Made by a program: the position numbers and the translations under genes. A DNA stretch of 64,000 bases. It comes from Nemania diffusa. Lineage: Eukaryota > Ascomycota > Sordariomycetes > Xylariales > Xylariaceae. The notes under the pieces were generated by a model. That model saw nothing but the letters and a program-made list of their open reading frames with translations, did not search any database and was not told the DNA's origin. Each line of letters begins with the position of its first letter. The stretch's first letter is position 1. The stretch is taken from NCBI GenBank assembly GCA_038501195.1, contig JBBPUQ010000010.1:575501-639500 (forward strand), given 5' to 3'. Positions 48,144-61,550 of the stretch are shown in pieces.

Positions 48144-50019
48144 TGAGACCGAGTTATCGACCACAGCCGGCTCTATAGCATAACAAAATCTCAAGTTGGG
48201 ATTAGTATACAGGCGTGAAGCTTGGGAACTTTGCGGCACAATGCTCTTATATAAGGGAGCACGTTATTTTGCCGGGTTAGGGTCCTGAAGAGGCACAGTC
48301 CGTAAGTCTCACCACACGGTCGGTTAGTTCTATCGTCGACGGCGTCGAGGAAGTCTAGGATTCGGCTAGCTGAGTAAGAGTGACTCTCTGTGTAGGTTGT
48401 GTAGGTGTGTGTCTATGCGTGTGTGTGCAACTGTGATCCAATGATGGCTTGGTCTTCTGATTTAACCTTTAACCCCGAACGTCCTGATATACGTAGATGT
48501 GATCCTAAAAACCAAGAGTCGACGAGGCAATCTATGGGTAGTATTCGCTGTACTGGTCGTGCAAGTTGAGAGACGTCGTGCTTTTTACTATAATGTGTTG
48601 TCTAGTATCGTGGTAATCAACCTCGCTAACGACAGGACAACAAAGGAGGAAGATGAGAAGTGAGAAACGAAGTGCATGCAATGCAGGTAAACTGGACGAG
48701 GAATGGGAAGAAAGACTACAGTGGCGTTCGTTACTTGTTGAAGATATCGTTACGTATTGGAGGTACATGGTACGGAGTGGCAGTAGAAATAGGTAGTGGT
48801 AACAACCGGTGGCTTGACTTCATAACCGTTACCCTAGTCCAGCTAGTTCATCCTCAGCTGCGGGAGGCAGGCTTCCAAGTACCAGAAGATGGAGCCTACA
48901 TACAGTAGTGGGCGGCGGCGGTGGTGGTAAGAGAGAGAGATGGACCGACTAGCCTGCCGTATCGCATGGAGAGTGGATACGCCGTGGTGTACGATATGTA
49001 CACTACAAGAGACGCTGGGACTGGTGTGTAGTTCCGTGATGTACATGAGGGAAGTAGAGGGACATTCATTAGCTGCGGTCAGACTAGGCCAAGTCAGGCA
49101 CACCGTGTAATAGATATTAAGCGAGGGTCGTTCCCAGGAGCCCTGTGCAAGCATATCATTCATAGGTATATCTCTCATTACTCATTACCCATATCGTTAC
49201 GCGAGAGGGAATTCTGGAATATCAGGGTCGTGGTTTGGTTCAGGCTAGGATTGGAAATAACAACAACAGCAGCAGCAGCATTCATGTTCAGGAGAATGTT
49301 CCGGCCGAATGCGAGAGCCGAGCGAACGAAGCACGAGAGCAAAGACTCCTCCTGGTATTAGGTAGTTTTATGAATATTACTAGTAACAAACTTCATCCCA
49401 AGTTACTCCGTCCTACTACCAAAGGGGATAGTTTGTTTCCTATTCTTGGGCTGTGGGGATCCATTGGGACCGAGTTGTGCGGGCCATCAGGAGCAAGGGA
49501 TACTAGCTCTTCACTTCATCGGCTCTTATAATCAAGACTGACACTACTACAAGTTATTGGGTTCGGTCGCTGGTTAGTTGGAACTGGATCGTACGAGATC
49601 AAATAAAAGCTAGGGCGAGAATCAGGTGAGGGGATACGCAATATAAGTAGGCGATAGACAAGCACGGCGGTTTGGACGAACGAGGAAGATGAGATGGGCG
49701 TATGGGAACGAGGGCTGAGCGATGAACCCTGACTATTGGAGCTAAGCCATAGTTTATCGGGCTCTTGAGGTACTAAGTAAGTAGACTGTCGACTCTCTCC
49801 GCAATGCTCAGAGACTAGGGAGGGAATGGCCAACATTCGTAGGAAATAATGATCGATAATGCGTGGGCCAGATCGATGTAGTGGCATCTCCCGTCGGAAC
49901 TTTTTACATACTTACACCCAACAGCAACAGCGTACGAAGCCGCCGCCTCATGACGAAGCAGGATAAAAAGTACCTACCAGCATCCCATGTACATACATAC
50001 TATTTACTGTAGGTCAAAG

Positions 50020-50100
50020 TAGATAGGTATATGTAGTTAGGTAGGTAAGTACATAGGCATACAGTAGGTAGGATGTAGGTAGGTAGGCGGATACAATACA
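50020..50100. repeat. TAGG microsatellite-like tract
   Basis: TAGGTAGG and variants occur repeatedly over 80 bp (for example GTAGTTAGGTAGGTAAGTAC and GGATGTAGGTAGGTAGG). It belongs to the same word family as the TACCTA clusters. Confidence 0.6.
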
Positions 50101-52697
50101 ATCCCTCTCTCGTCTCCAGGTTAATTGTGATTTTATCGAACTGGGTTCACCGACCGATACAACGTCGAAAAAATGGGCGGTTCCCAACTGCCGCTTAACG
50201 TCTCTCTCTCGGGTTCGCTGTTTTAGACGACCGACATGGCGGTTGGGCCGGCACGTACAGAGCAGACATGCACAACAAGAGGCTCCCCCGACCTATTAGG
50301 GAGGCGACGTAAGGTAGGGTTTCACCCAGACTATATGACGGCTAATAAGGAGCGCGTGCGCCGGCACGTCGTGCTTAGTGCAATACCAGTCCCCCGGGTA
50401 CACTGGCGCAGTCGGTTGAACACTCCCGGCCAAGACGCGGAGTCAGCAGAGCCATTCGAGGAACTGTTGGCGACTTGGCCTGCACGTCTGCGGCACTCGT
50501 CAAGATCCCTGCTAGCGGTACCCTTGGTCCGAGGCCAAGTGCAAAAGCAGTGCGCAACTGCATGGGACCTTTTTGTGTTCGGGACAGGTACGTACTTTAC
50601 ATGCACCCATGCATACAGAATACCTACATACTTACTGACTGGTATGCTTACCTGGTGTATGTACGCATAGTGTGCAGTAGTAGGGACTGTACGTGTATGT
50701 AGGTAGGTTGGTTGCATGTGCCATGGTTTTCCTCCCCGCGAGTCCAGAGATGATATTAAATCATTCAGAATGCATCGTGTCTACATACTTGGCGTGGGAG
50801 AGCAAAGCCAAGCTTATGTACTTCCTTACATAGTACTTCAACGGCCTGACGAGTAGCCCAAAAGGTCAGAAGATTATCATATCCAACGTGAGCTTTGAGA
50901 ATGAACACCGTACGTATCTACTTACATACTTACTTGGCTCACAAGCCCGAGAGCTAGTCTAGAGCTTTCGCAACGATGCTGAATCGTAAGTTTTCACCAA
51001 CAATAAGCGAGAGGCGAATATCGATTGCGCTGCTCCACGCTTTACAACACTACTTGCTACATTGCTCTACTGTAAGTAAGTACATAGCATACACTATCCT
51101 GTATCGTGAGGGCGAAATAAAAAGACGGAGTGGCAGGGTTCTGAGCGGATTCCCGATGCTGCCCATCGTTTGGCGTACTCGCTAATTCTCGCCTAGTATG
51201 GAATAGTTGGGAGAATCTAGGCATCCTCATAGGCCCAGAGCCCATGCATTGCTAAATCTTTTGGCGCAGGATACTGTTGATGTAGGCGGCGCCCAGCGCC
51301 TCCTCTACACTAGCCTGGCTCTTATAGGTCCCGATTGTCTGTGGCTTGGAGGGCTGAGCTTGATCAGCAATTCCGCGTAGATCAGCCAAAGGAGGTGGTG
51401 TACTAACAGAGGAGGCACGTAGGTATATGTCGGCAAACCATTTATATAAGGCATACTACTATTACTACATACATATGATGAGCTACTGCGTAGGCGTGAA
51501 GTGCATCCCAGCCGATGGCTACGTGCTTGATGCGTGGAGGTAGATCGAGAACGTGTAAGTGTACTTAGGTTCGACAAAGAGGACGAACTTCAACAAGGCA
51601 TTCCGAAATATGTAACATATCAGAAAATATGGCACTTCTCGACTACCGGTATTACAAACATCTCCTCTGTTGTACCTTTAAGCACTTATACGAACATTCC
51701 GATCCTATCCCTTTCTAGGTAATTCGGGACATGATTGGTTTCCAGTTCGCCAAAGTCTTATCGCTTTGCCTTGGTGCATATCATTCTGTCGCCTTACACA
51801 GAGAGCAGCGCGGCATATCAGCCCGATATGCCGCTGGTAGCCCAGGTCTCTCAACATTTGCGAGTCAGTTTCGCGAAGCTATCATCCAAGTGTACTAGAC
51901 CACCCGGGGATGGCTGTTAAGCGTTATTACATACAGTAGCGGTTCAACTTAGCGCTTGGTCCGTTCTTCAGCTGCCTACCTGGAACTGTAGTAGCGTAGG
52001 GAGAAAGGTGCCAACGACTCGGCATTCCCCGACAATACCTGGTTGCTAGGTATCCGAGTTTGCATACGGAGTACTTCCGTGCTTCGTGGCGGAAACAAAC
52101 CGTCTGAAGTGGCTTCTGATTACTGTACGGCCCTCCATGACAGAGGTATAGCAAATCTAGGCGAACTATATAGGCATCCCAACCCGCGGGTAATAATAAA
52201 TGGAGCTCGCGAACAAGATTGACCGTGTCCGGAGAATGCCCCGACTTCTAGCCCAGGCAGCTCATCAACCAGATCTAGGCAGGTAGGTAGGTAGGTATCT
52301 GGCATTCTGTAAAATTCTCGGTCTTCTAGAATGCTGTCCGGTGGGCATACATAAACAAGGGGGCCTGCATCATGCCGGCACTACCTATAGTAGTAATGAC
52401 AAGTCGGTAAGATTCAGGAGACCAACTCACACCTGCGCATAGAGTTGCACAAACACGACTGGTTCACCAACAGAGCAATCCTTACTGAATTGCCAGTCTG
52501 TATCACACACACACCTGTTACACCGTATGTATGTTTATGTTTATACGTGAGAGGGTATGCAGGGAAAGGTATGTGTCAGGTGTCAGGTCGAATAATTGTA
52601 ACACTGGCAAGCTCATCGTTCGTCTCTCACACGCTCTGTGAAGGGGCTATTACTGGGTCCACCAGGTAGCTATACGAACGTCGCGTTTCACTCCAGC

Positions 52698-52714
52698 TTT
52701 TTTTTTTTTTTTTT
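52698..52714. repeat. Poly(T) run of 17
   Basis: Uninterrupted T17 on the plus strand, equivalent to A17 on the minus strand. It could be a simple mononucleotide tract or the tail of an old minus-strand retroposed copy lying to its right. No recognisable element adjoins it. Confidence 0.8.
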
Positions 52715-53057
52715 GATAGCAGGCAGTGTCCGTACAGTAGGAGTAGTAGATAGTCGAGGCCAAATCAGCCAGAGACCTCGCGACTACAGTACGTGGGTAG
52801 CGGATTAGCATCCCTGTTGAATAATGCTCGTCAGCAGTATATTAGTGTACAGCGGCACCAAAGGAAATTCGATTGAAATCGCGAATTGACGTCAGAAATC
52901 TCTGCTAATCTCTCCTTAAGGTCTTCCCCGCAATGCCTTCTGCCGATCAAGATACGGGAGAACTACGTAGTCCAAGAGATGAGATGGCGAACAGAGCTCT
53001 ATGGTATCTGTGCTTCAGACTCTAATCTACCGTACCTATATAACCATATAGGAACGG

Positions 53058-53079
53058 CATATATATATATATATATAGA
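53058..53079. repeat. (TA)n microsatellite
   Basis: About 21 bases of pure alternating AT. It explains the IYIYIYI stretch in the overlapping chance open frame. Confidence 0.85.
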
Positions 53080-55729
53080 CACTGTATTACAAAATGTATG
53101 TATATATAGATTACCTGTGTACTGTAGGCAATCCGTATATTCTTACCTTTTACGCATAATCAATACGGTAGCTAAGCATTCGCACACAAGTGCCGAGGTT
53201 GCTCTCTCGTCATACCCAGACAGGGTCAAATCTGAAGAGGAAATAACGCCGCATACTCAACTTCGTACAGTATATTACTTAGGACCCCCGGTGTTACACC
53301 TTCGGTGTGATTGCCACTGTCCACTGGGGGTACCTACACTTTGTCCTCAGCTAGCTGCAGCAGCTGAACTTATGCCGAACGCTAGGCGCCATGTTTCCCG
53401 ATGCGGGACTTTGCATGTGTTAGTATTTAGTATTGTACCAGTACTTGGTACAGTCCCGTACGTACAGTCGTCGTGGTGGAGGCGACCCTACCGGTAATTA
53501 TTCCCTTTTTTTTTCTGCTCCCCTCCTCCTCTTCCTCCTTCTTCATCCCATGTTGGTACCTCCCGACGCTATCTACGTATCCATGGTTACAAGTACTGTG
53601 GCCTTAAGTACTGTCCACGACAAGCGTGCGTGGGAGAAGTGGGCTCGCTCCGGCTCATCGGGCTCCTTCTCCTCTTACCTATCCGTCGGGATCGAAGCAG
53701 TTGATTCTGGTGACTACGTAATAACTTGTATACGTAGGTATGTAGGTAGTCTAGAATCGTTACGGGCGGCAATGGTGTCTATTGTGTATCCTATTTAGTA
53801 CGGAGTATTTACTATCTACACGATACTAGACTACTAGTAGGTAAAGTTGATATTATAGCCATCAGAAGTAATATCGTTTTTCGAACCGCGAGATCCTCGT
53901 CCTTGGAAAGACATGTCCTAAATGGTAGGTAGATGTATCCTCGCCGTTGATTGATGATTGATCTTGTTGCAGATGCAGTGAAACCATGCCATCCCTTACT
54001 CTGGACGCAAGGATTATGCTCCGACGCCACCCTCCCAGCTTCGAATCAGGCTTCTAGAAGTCTTCTTCACTCCAGTATAGGTTACTTGTCAAAAGGCCGC
54101 TGTTCTTCCCGCTCATCTCATGTAAGATATGCACCTAGCTAACTTCCTCTTTCGGATACAATCCCGACACTGCTAGTCATCATCACCATGATTATCGGTG
54201 CCACATACACCACCTATACTCAAATCCACCCACAGCACCGGTACCAAGCTCCGAGCGCTTATGCGGCGTTTGCCCAGTCCAAAGAAGGGGACCGAGCCGT
54301 AATAGGTCATGACGAGTATCATCCCAGTCTCAGTCCCACCCCGTCATGTCGGCAAATGCCTTGGTCCTTCGACACGGTATTTCATCATGTCACGAGCCTC
54401 GATTCGGTACCTCGATGCTGTACATAAGTAGGTATACCACGCATACATACTGTACATATAAGTAACTCATAACGGAGGACTGAGGCTTGAGCCAATGAAG
54501 TTGGTTCGGTACATCGATGTAAGCGAACAGCCTGTGCCACGCGACGACAACAATCGTGCTACCTACCGTGTTAGCCGCACGACAATGGGTCGGTTGGTGT
54601 TTGCGCGGGAGAACAAGATCGGACAATTTCCGCCATCCCATCCATCCCATCTCATTCATCCCATATTGCCTCCTCGCTCGGTAGCAATATTGTGATACCT
54701 ACCTATACGTACTGTAGACTATAAGTCCACTAGAACGCGCCTCATACCAGCCTATAGTACGTCGCGCAATACGTGGCTAGGCCCAATGCGAGAGAGTGCA
54801 AGTTGAAGAGGCCAACAACTCAGACAGGTTTTCGATAAACCCACAGTATAGGCGCCCTCGAATTTTTTATTATTACTGTATTACTAGATGACGACAACTG
54901 TCTAGATCAGCACCGACAAGGTAGATATTATCGGCAAGGGAAAAAGATCGGTTCGCCGAGGCTCGGTCTATAATTAGCACGATCTCTCCATACACTACCC
55001 ACTTAGCAGTACTTTGTAAGATCATAATTATGCGTTTGTAGGTATACATAAATAACATTTAACCTCTAATATCTCTCTTATTAATTTTTAACAGGCAAGG
55101 AATATCAAAGGATACGTCGGTAGCTTGACTTCTCGAACCTGTCTATAGCTGCCGATAATATCCATCGAGTCCAGGCCTTCCGAAGCGCACATATAATACC
55201 CTGCGTAATGTAACCTGTTATCCTTCATTGAAAATACTTGTTACCACCTTGGGGGGGCAGAGCGGGGGGTTTATCAAATACCTAACAGGAACAGGCTAAT
55301 TGATGATCAGTAACGCATTAGCAATCACAATGTCGACGGCTGGCTACTCGGAATTGCAATTGTAGGCGGGTCGAGCATAATATGCAGATGTGTGCTTTCG
55401 GCCCGGGCCCGTAATGTTTAGAAGACTATCTACAACAGGCAATATTGATGTTCGTCGGTTAATACATACTGTGGTCGTGTTACATTACAGATGACGATGA
55501 TCGGCCGGCAACACTGCTCCAGCTCAAGAGCTATGCGTATGTATGTAGCTTAAGAAGTGCCATGGCGATCTTATGTTGCTCCTGGCACTAAAGGATGTTA
55601 TTCCAGGGACCAGCATTCAAGCAGTTCGCCAATAGGTATGTATGTATGTATAACAAGGAGAGGGAGAGGAACTCGGCTTTTGTGCATCCGTGTATGTAGA
55701 GCACAAGTACCTACACTACAACACAATCA

Positions 55730-55740
55730 GGGGGGGGGGG
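55730..55740. repeat. Poly(G) run of 11
   Basis: Uninterrupted G11 on the plus strand in the gene desert. Shorter G7-G8 runs lie near 55251 and 58620. Confidence 0.85.
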
Positions 55741-58700
55741 CACATCTTGGCGTTGTCCTGTCTCCGCAGGATTCTCACCTCGTGTCAGACAGGGATGTAG
55801 CATAGTGCCTGGGTTCGGCCGGCAATCCAGTCCAAAAGCAGCACAGTTCGAGGCTAGGTAAACGATTCGGCTCGGGTAATTGCTGCCTGCAGGACATGAT
55901 TACACTATGTGTGGTCCTTTAGTGTATGTACGTGTAGGTATGTACGCAGTATGTATGTACAGTAGGTAGGTATCTGTAGTGTAAGTAAGGCGGCCTTGAC
56001 GAGTTTGTGTCAAGTCCCGGGTCATAGATCACGAGCCACGGCATAATATCGCCATACTATACATAGATAGTGCCGTGGGAGCTGTTCCTCGCTACACACA
56101 ATATACACCACTCCTATATCATCGAAATAAAGGCCATCATACATACTGTAGGCAGTAGTATAACAGTTGGTTCTTACATGGAGAGCTCTACGCGCTGTTC
56201 CTTAACAGGCCCCTTTTTCGAGCGATTCCTGATTCGACCCTGCTACTGCAGGAGCACTACCGACGCAATTTCATCGTGCAGCTGGCGTTCCAGGCTTATG
56301 CCGGCTCACACTACCGTTGTTGACGGAACCAGGAGGCATGGACAGTCGTGTGTCTGTACGTATGTAGGTATACGCAGTACCTACATACTCATGTTTATAT
56401 GGTGCGTACTTACATACTGCGTATATGTACAGTGTCCCTGCGGGATTGCAAGAGGCCCCGCAGCTGAAACTGTGCCCTGCAGGCTAGAGGCGAGCGTTTG
56501 CTCAATCGAGCCAGAATCATCTGGTCTTACTCAGGCAGCATCGTGAGGCGGCAGTAAGCAATACGGCACGTACTGCGTATCGCCTCGAACGTTGCAGCTG
56601 CGTGGCAGCCCGGCCGGTAGACTGGGGCCAAAAGGAGATGTTACCGGATTAGAGACAGCTTGTCACCTTGCCAGAGCAGCCATAAATACCACCCAGTCCA
56701 AGGAAGGACGTAGCACACAGCACACACGGCATACGGCATACCCAACAGGACCATCATCCAGACCGGGGGTCCCAGATCAGCATGGCGCGCTCCTTATTCC
56801 CTCTCCAATCGCAACAGGCATACACATAACATGCCTACCTCCCTACCATATGAACTATGAACTACAGTACATAGTAGATAGGAGGGCGGCACCTAAATTC
56901 ATGATTGCCGTGGTTGGATCCGTGATACCCGTGTCGAAGACTTATACATACATACACCTATCTAAGTATTCACAGCTTCACCACCTTCGTGAGAGTCAGC
57001 GGATCCGACTTAGTATGACCTCTCCAGCGATGACTTAGCACGACTCATAAACTGACATTGGCCCTTCTTCGGTGAGCGAGAAGCGCCGAGGAACAGTACC
57101 TTAGCCGAGAGCTGCTGCGCCGGACAGATAGGTACATACATAAGTAGTCGAGGGTTTGACGGAGCGCTCGCATGCCTCTACCTACTTACATATACATACA
57201 AGTATAGCGCGCGCTAACTAGCTTGCAGGGACACACGCATAGATCAATAAGATCAAATAACAAAGATCAATATCTAACAATATCGCAAGACTAGCGTACT
57301 TACCCGACCGAATTGGCAATTATAGGTCCAGGATCTCTTCATCGGTTCCTCGCTTCACCATGTAGGTAGGTATACAGAATACAGTACCTACTGTAGCGTC
57401 GGCAGCCCGATGGTTGTACAATACTGTCGTGTAAGTGTGTAGGTACCTACATACTGTATAATCGCCGACGTCTTCCTCCTTAGACAAGATTCCGTCATCA
57501 ATACCGTCGGACCCAAACGAAGGGATCAGCCGCTTGCCTGTCAGCCTAACTTTACCTTCCCTAAATCCTCGAACTGCTCGGCTCGATGGGATGGATGAGA
57601 TGACGGGCAGGGTTAGAGCTTTGCTGCTTATAGTTTCTGCCAAGGGTCTGGCATGTCCTTGCAATCTCACTCTCGTCGCGTGGCTTTGTCCTTCACTTGT
57701 GTGACCGGTCATACCGTTATTGGTTAGGTTGTTCGTCCTGGCAAGCATTGAGTCTGCTTATGAACGAAAAACCTACCTACATATGTACGCATGTATGTAT
57801 GTATATATATATTTGTACTGTATGTACGAGCTCTGGCCAGGGGAGACTCGGCTCTACCCCAGGCAAAAGCTATTCATTTCGGGCTCTGCCGCTTCAGTGC
57901 AGACGTATATGTATGTACTTACTGTAAGCGTCGCTGATGGGGATATTTCATTCTCATGTAGGTATCTGGACGACGCTTGTTTGCATGCTTCACCATCTAC
58001 CTAGGCTCAGCGAGGCAAGGCTGCCGAACAAGCTAGCAGGATGAACTTAGGGTCGGTTTCTTCCGCCTGTTATGCGACACTAGATTTACTACCTACCTAT
58101 TCTACACCACCTAAGACATCCTCTTGCTACCCTTCTCCAAAGTCATAGTGCTTATATACTACCTACGGTATGTCTCTGTTCCTTCGCCTTGTTCTGCCGT
58201 CGCCAACGAAGATGTGCGTGCGGGATTGACTCTGCTGTAGAGAGCGGAATAATCCCGATCCCGTCAGTTCCAGTCAATCCGGAAGTCAGGCTCGCCTCTT
58301 TATTACTTTTAATCACCATACCCAGCGTACTGTACCTCTACTATATACACTATGCCATAGTGTACTATTCTTAGAAACCGAGCCAAGCTTTATATACGGC
58401 ATTGTACAGTACCTAGTACGTATACATAACGATCTCCATATATATTTATATATAAGCTCAACCGAATGCGTACAAGTCCGTGCTGTAAGATGACCGTTAG
58501 ATCGGGGCAACTATCCCATACCCAGTGCTTAAGCGGCAGATCTATCTAGTGTAGGCCGGTGTATATTCTGTATACATATTAACCCGGTAACCATGCACTC
58601 GCTCTGTAGCTCTGGCAAGGGGGGGGAAGCGATCCCGACAAGCAACCCTTCCCTCCTTCAATTCAACGCAAGTCAGCCTAGGCATCAGGCATCAGGCATT

Positions 58701-61550
58701 ACCTAGGGGAAGCAGGATCCATCCTATTCCCCTGAACTTTCTTGTCAAAAGAAGGTACTTGTAGTTGCCTCTACATAGGCCAAGTCGCTGATTGAGGGAA
58801 TAATTCTTGTGTAGCACAGGTACGGGTAAGTGTGTGGCATGTTCCCCGTTGAACGTCCACGTCTGGTTCATCGCTTGTTACCGAACCTCTGTTGACTACT
58901 GTGGCTTGGTGCGATGTGACGGTAACCCAGTGTCCCCCCGACCTTGCAGCAAATCTTGCTTGTAAGTACACACGCTGCCTATATTAGAGAGAGCAGGATT
59001 TGTTATGTGCCACCGAAAATGTGATAGCGGCTTGCTGGCACTCTCTCTGTCTCTCAGCTCTCATCTGCGGTCCCTTGGGCCCATGATCTATAGCTGCAAT
59101 GGGTATATTTTGCGAAGCCTCATCAATACACTACCGTACACGTGTCGGGACTCGTGAGCACCCATCTAGATCCTTCGCGACCTTGGATGTATGTAGGAAG
59201 GGTCCAGAGTCATCAGATCCCATGGCTTCTAACTACGCCGCACGTTATAGGTACCTAGTAGTAAGTAGTAATGCATTGGTTCCTCTTAGCGTAGGTATCT
59301 ACATACTGTAGTCTTGCCGTTATCCTGCTCATCCTCTCTCATCATTAGACGTGGACCACAAATACTAATAGGTCGATGGTCTAACTACCAACTACATATC
59401 TATCTACATATAGTACAGACTGCTCGTGACTATACGATCTGTCCGAGCCAAAGCCGAGAAAGATAGTTCCTCACTATCAGGCTCCCACGTTGCACATGCC
59501 GGTAGGCGTTTATTAGATGTGACGTAAAGAAAAAAACCGGTTTGAAGTTCCATCCTATCCCAGCGCCCGCCCAATCTATCCCTTCATTTCAGACATAGTA
59601 GATTCGGCAGGACAGTCCTGCATAGGCTACATAGGCTATTCAGGTCCTATGGCTCAGTGAAGAAGGGGCCTGCTGAAGCGAGAGGGCAGCTGTCTTTGCC
59701 TCACATCTGCAGCTCCAATATTGGACAATAACGGCGCCATCACACAACATAACATGAGATCTTGCTTTCTTGAAAAGGCTGTCGTCTCCATCCGCCTACC
59801 TAGGTATGTATGTCAAGTCAGAGACAGGGAGAAGGATCAACTGTGCCTTGTTCTCTGTAGGTTTTGGTGCCTCACTGCTACTTTCTGTGGCTTCATGTGT
59901 GCATGTATGGCTCTACCTGTGTGAACGAGGGCTAGGTTACTAAATAAATACATGGGATGCGTAGGATTGGCCCTTTGCAGCTAACAGTCACTTTACCGGT
60001 GTAACTATACAACTCTTGACTAGACCTTATCAACCCCGTTTATAAGCCTTGTGATACCGCTATTAGCTCCCATCCACAACCGCCAACTAGTGAAACGAGG
60101 AGGTAGAAGCCTAGAACACATAAGAAAGGGTATACCGTATAGTGTGTATAGCAGCGCTTGGGTCATACAAGCCCATCGACGGTCATGTGGCTGCATGATA
60201 ACTATCCTCCGTGCCCTGGAACAAGCTGTATCAGCTACAGAGTACCTATGCAACCTACCGTGCGAGCGCCCAGGGAGTGTCGCCGCGTTGCCTAGCGAGG
60301 AGGATGCCGGAAGGAATTCTACTCTCGCCGGCAAATGGTGCTGCTCTACCACCTCTGCCGATTTTTAGCCAGTGAAATCATTCATCCCGAAGAACGATCA
60401 TACTCAAGCTGTTGCCGTTTCCTCGGAGGGTTGGAGGCGTCAACACTACTCTAAACTTAGTGTCACAGGTTCCGATCCTTCACTGAGATCCATTTGATAC
60501 CTAGCCTAGGTTTACAGGGAGGGGGGAGGGGCGGATCAATATCACTGGAGACATCTGATATACGAGAAAAAGTAGGAGAGGTCTACTGGCAGCGAATCTG
60601 AGCTTCTGAAGAGTCGGGTGTCACTCGCATCTACCATAAGAACAAGTATACTCAAGAAGCCCTATTAGAAGCAAATACTGTTGTGGCCGTTCGAACTTCA
60701 AACCTGCAGGATACCTACATATATACATACAGTAGGCGAATCCCGGCTCTCACCGACATTTTCCAGAGGAATGGGATTTGACTGACATGAGGGCGCTTAC
60801 ATGATAATCATGTAAAGGTTACATAACATTTCGTCTTACTACTCTCGTATTATATACGCGGCTATCTAACAAGTTATTCTATACTACCTACCTGATCAAA
60901 CTAACGAAGGCTTGCTTAATATTAGTACATATGTCAGACAGACCTGCCGTAGCATTATGGAACTAATAGTTTTATCGGATCCGGAACTCTCTGAATCTTC
61001 AAGGACAGGCTCTACTCTTCTAAATATTGTAAGCTCACTATCTGCTTGCCGATTCCTAAAGTAGGCATGGCTAAGCGCACAAGTGTAACAAGAACCAACC
61101 ACATTCAAACTGACCTCGAGTTGAAAAATACGTATAGATATGTACAGATTACCTGGGCTCAGAACCTCTAGGTATACAGTCGCTGAGATGTTGCCAGCCG
61201 ATGCCAGGGACGCTCGTGTCACCTGAGAAATATGTTATTAAACTGCAAACCTTACTATGATCGAATCGATCCTCACATTGCAGAAGCTTCAATAACAAGT
61301 CGCGATCGACAGCGACTACTTAAACATCAAAAGGGTATATACCATCGATCGCGCCAGAACATAACGATGGACAAGTTTCGTTTTGCCACTAGTTCCTCAA
61401 AACGCCTTGTGCATGCACACGCCAGATACCTGACCATTCCCAACGCCACAGAACCCATACTTGATATAGTACAGAATATCCCAATTTTCATCACACCGCT
61501 AAAATGATAGGCCGAGGCTGTAATAACAACCGCACATTCCGCAGGACAAA

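Larger units (their letters stand above)
48144..61550. other. 13.4 kb gene desert between the Zn2Cys6 gene and MAU2
   Basis: No open frame here looks like a conserved protein; the longest (203 codons at 52886-53497) includes translated TA repeats. GC content is near that of the flanks, so this is not RIP-style AT-rich debris. The region contains many TACATAC/GTATGTA and TAGGTAGG words, a T17 run, a TA tract and a G11 run. It is the upstream flank of the Zn2Cys6 gene and the downstream flank of MAU2. A long leader, distal regulatory DNA, non-coding RNA genes or decayed elements cannot be told apart from sequence alone. Confidence 0.6.

Noticed and set aside
50236..50717. Overlapping open frames of 128-144 codons on both strands
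   Set aside because: Both strands are open over the same GC-richer patch, which is expected by chance; neither translation is recognisable.
52886..53497. 203-codon plus-strand open frame in the gene desert
   Set aside because: It includes a translated TA microsatellite, has mixed Cys/Tyr-rich composition typical of chance frames, and shows no motif or splice context.
56070..57038. Two adjacent open frames of 158 and 148 codons
   Set aside because: Composition follows the TACATAC words of the surrounding DNA; no domain, signal peptide or conserved pattern is visible.
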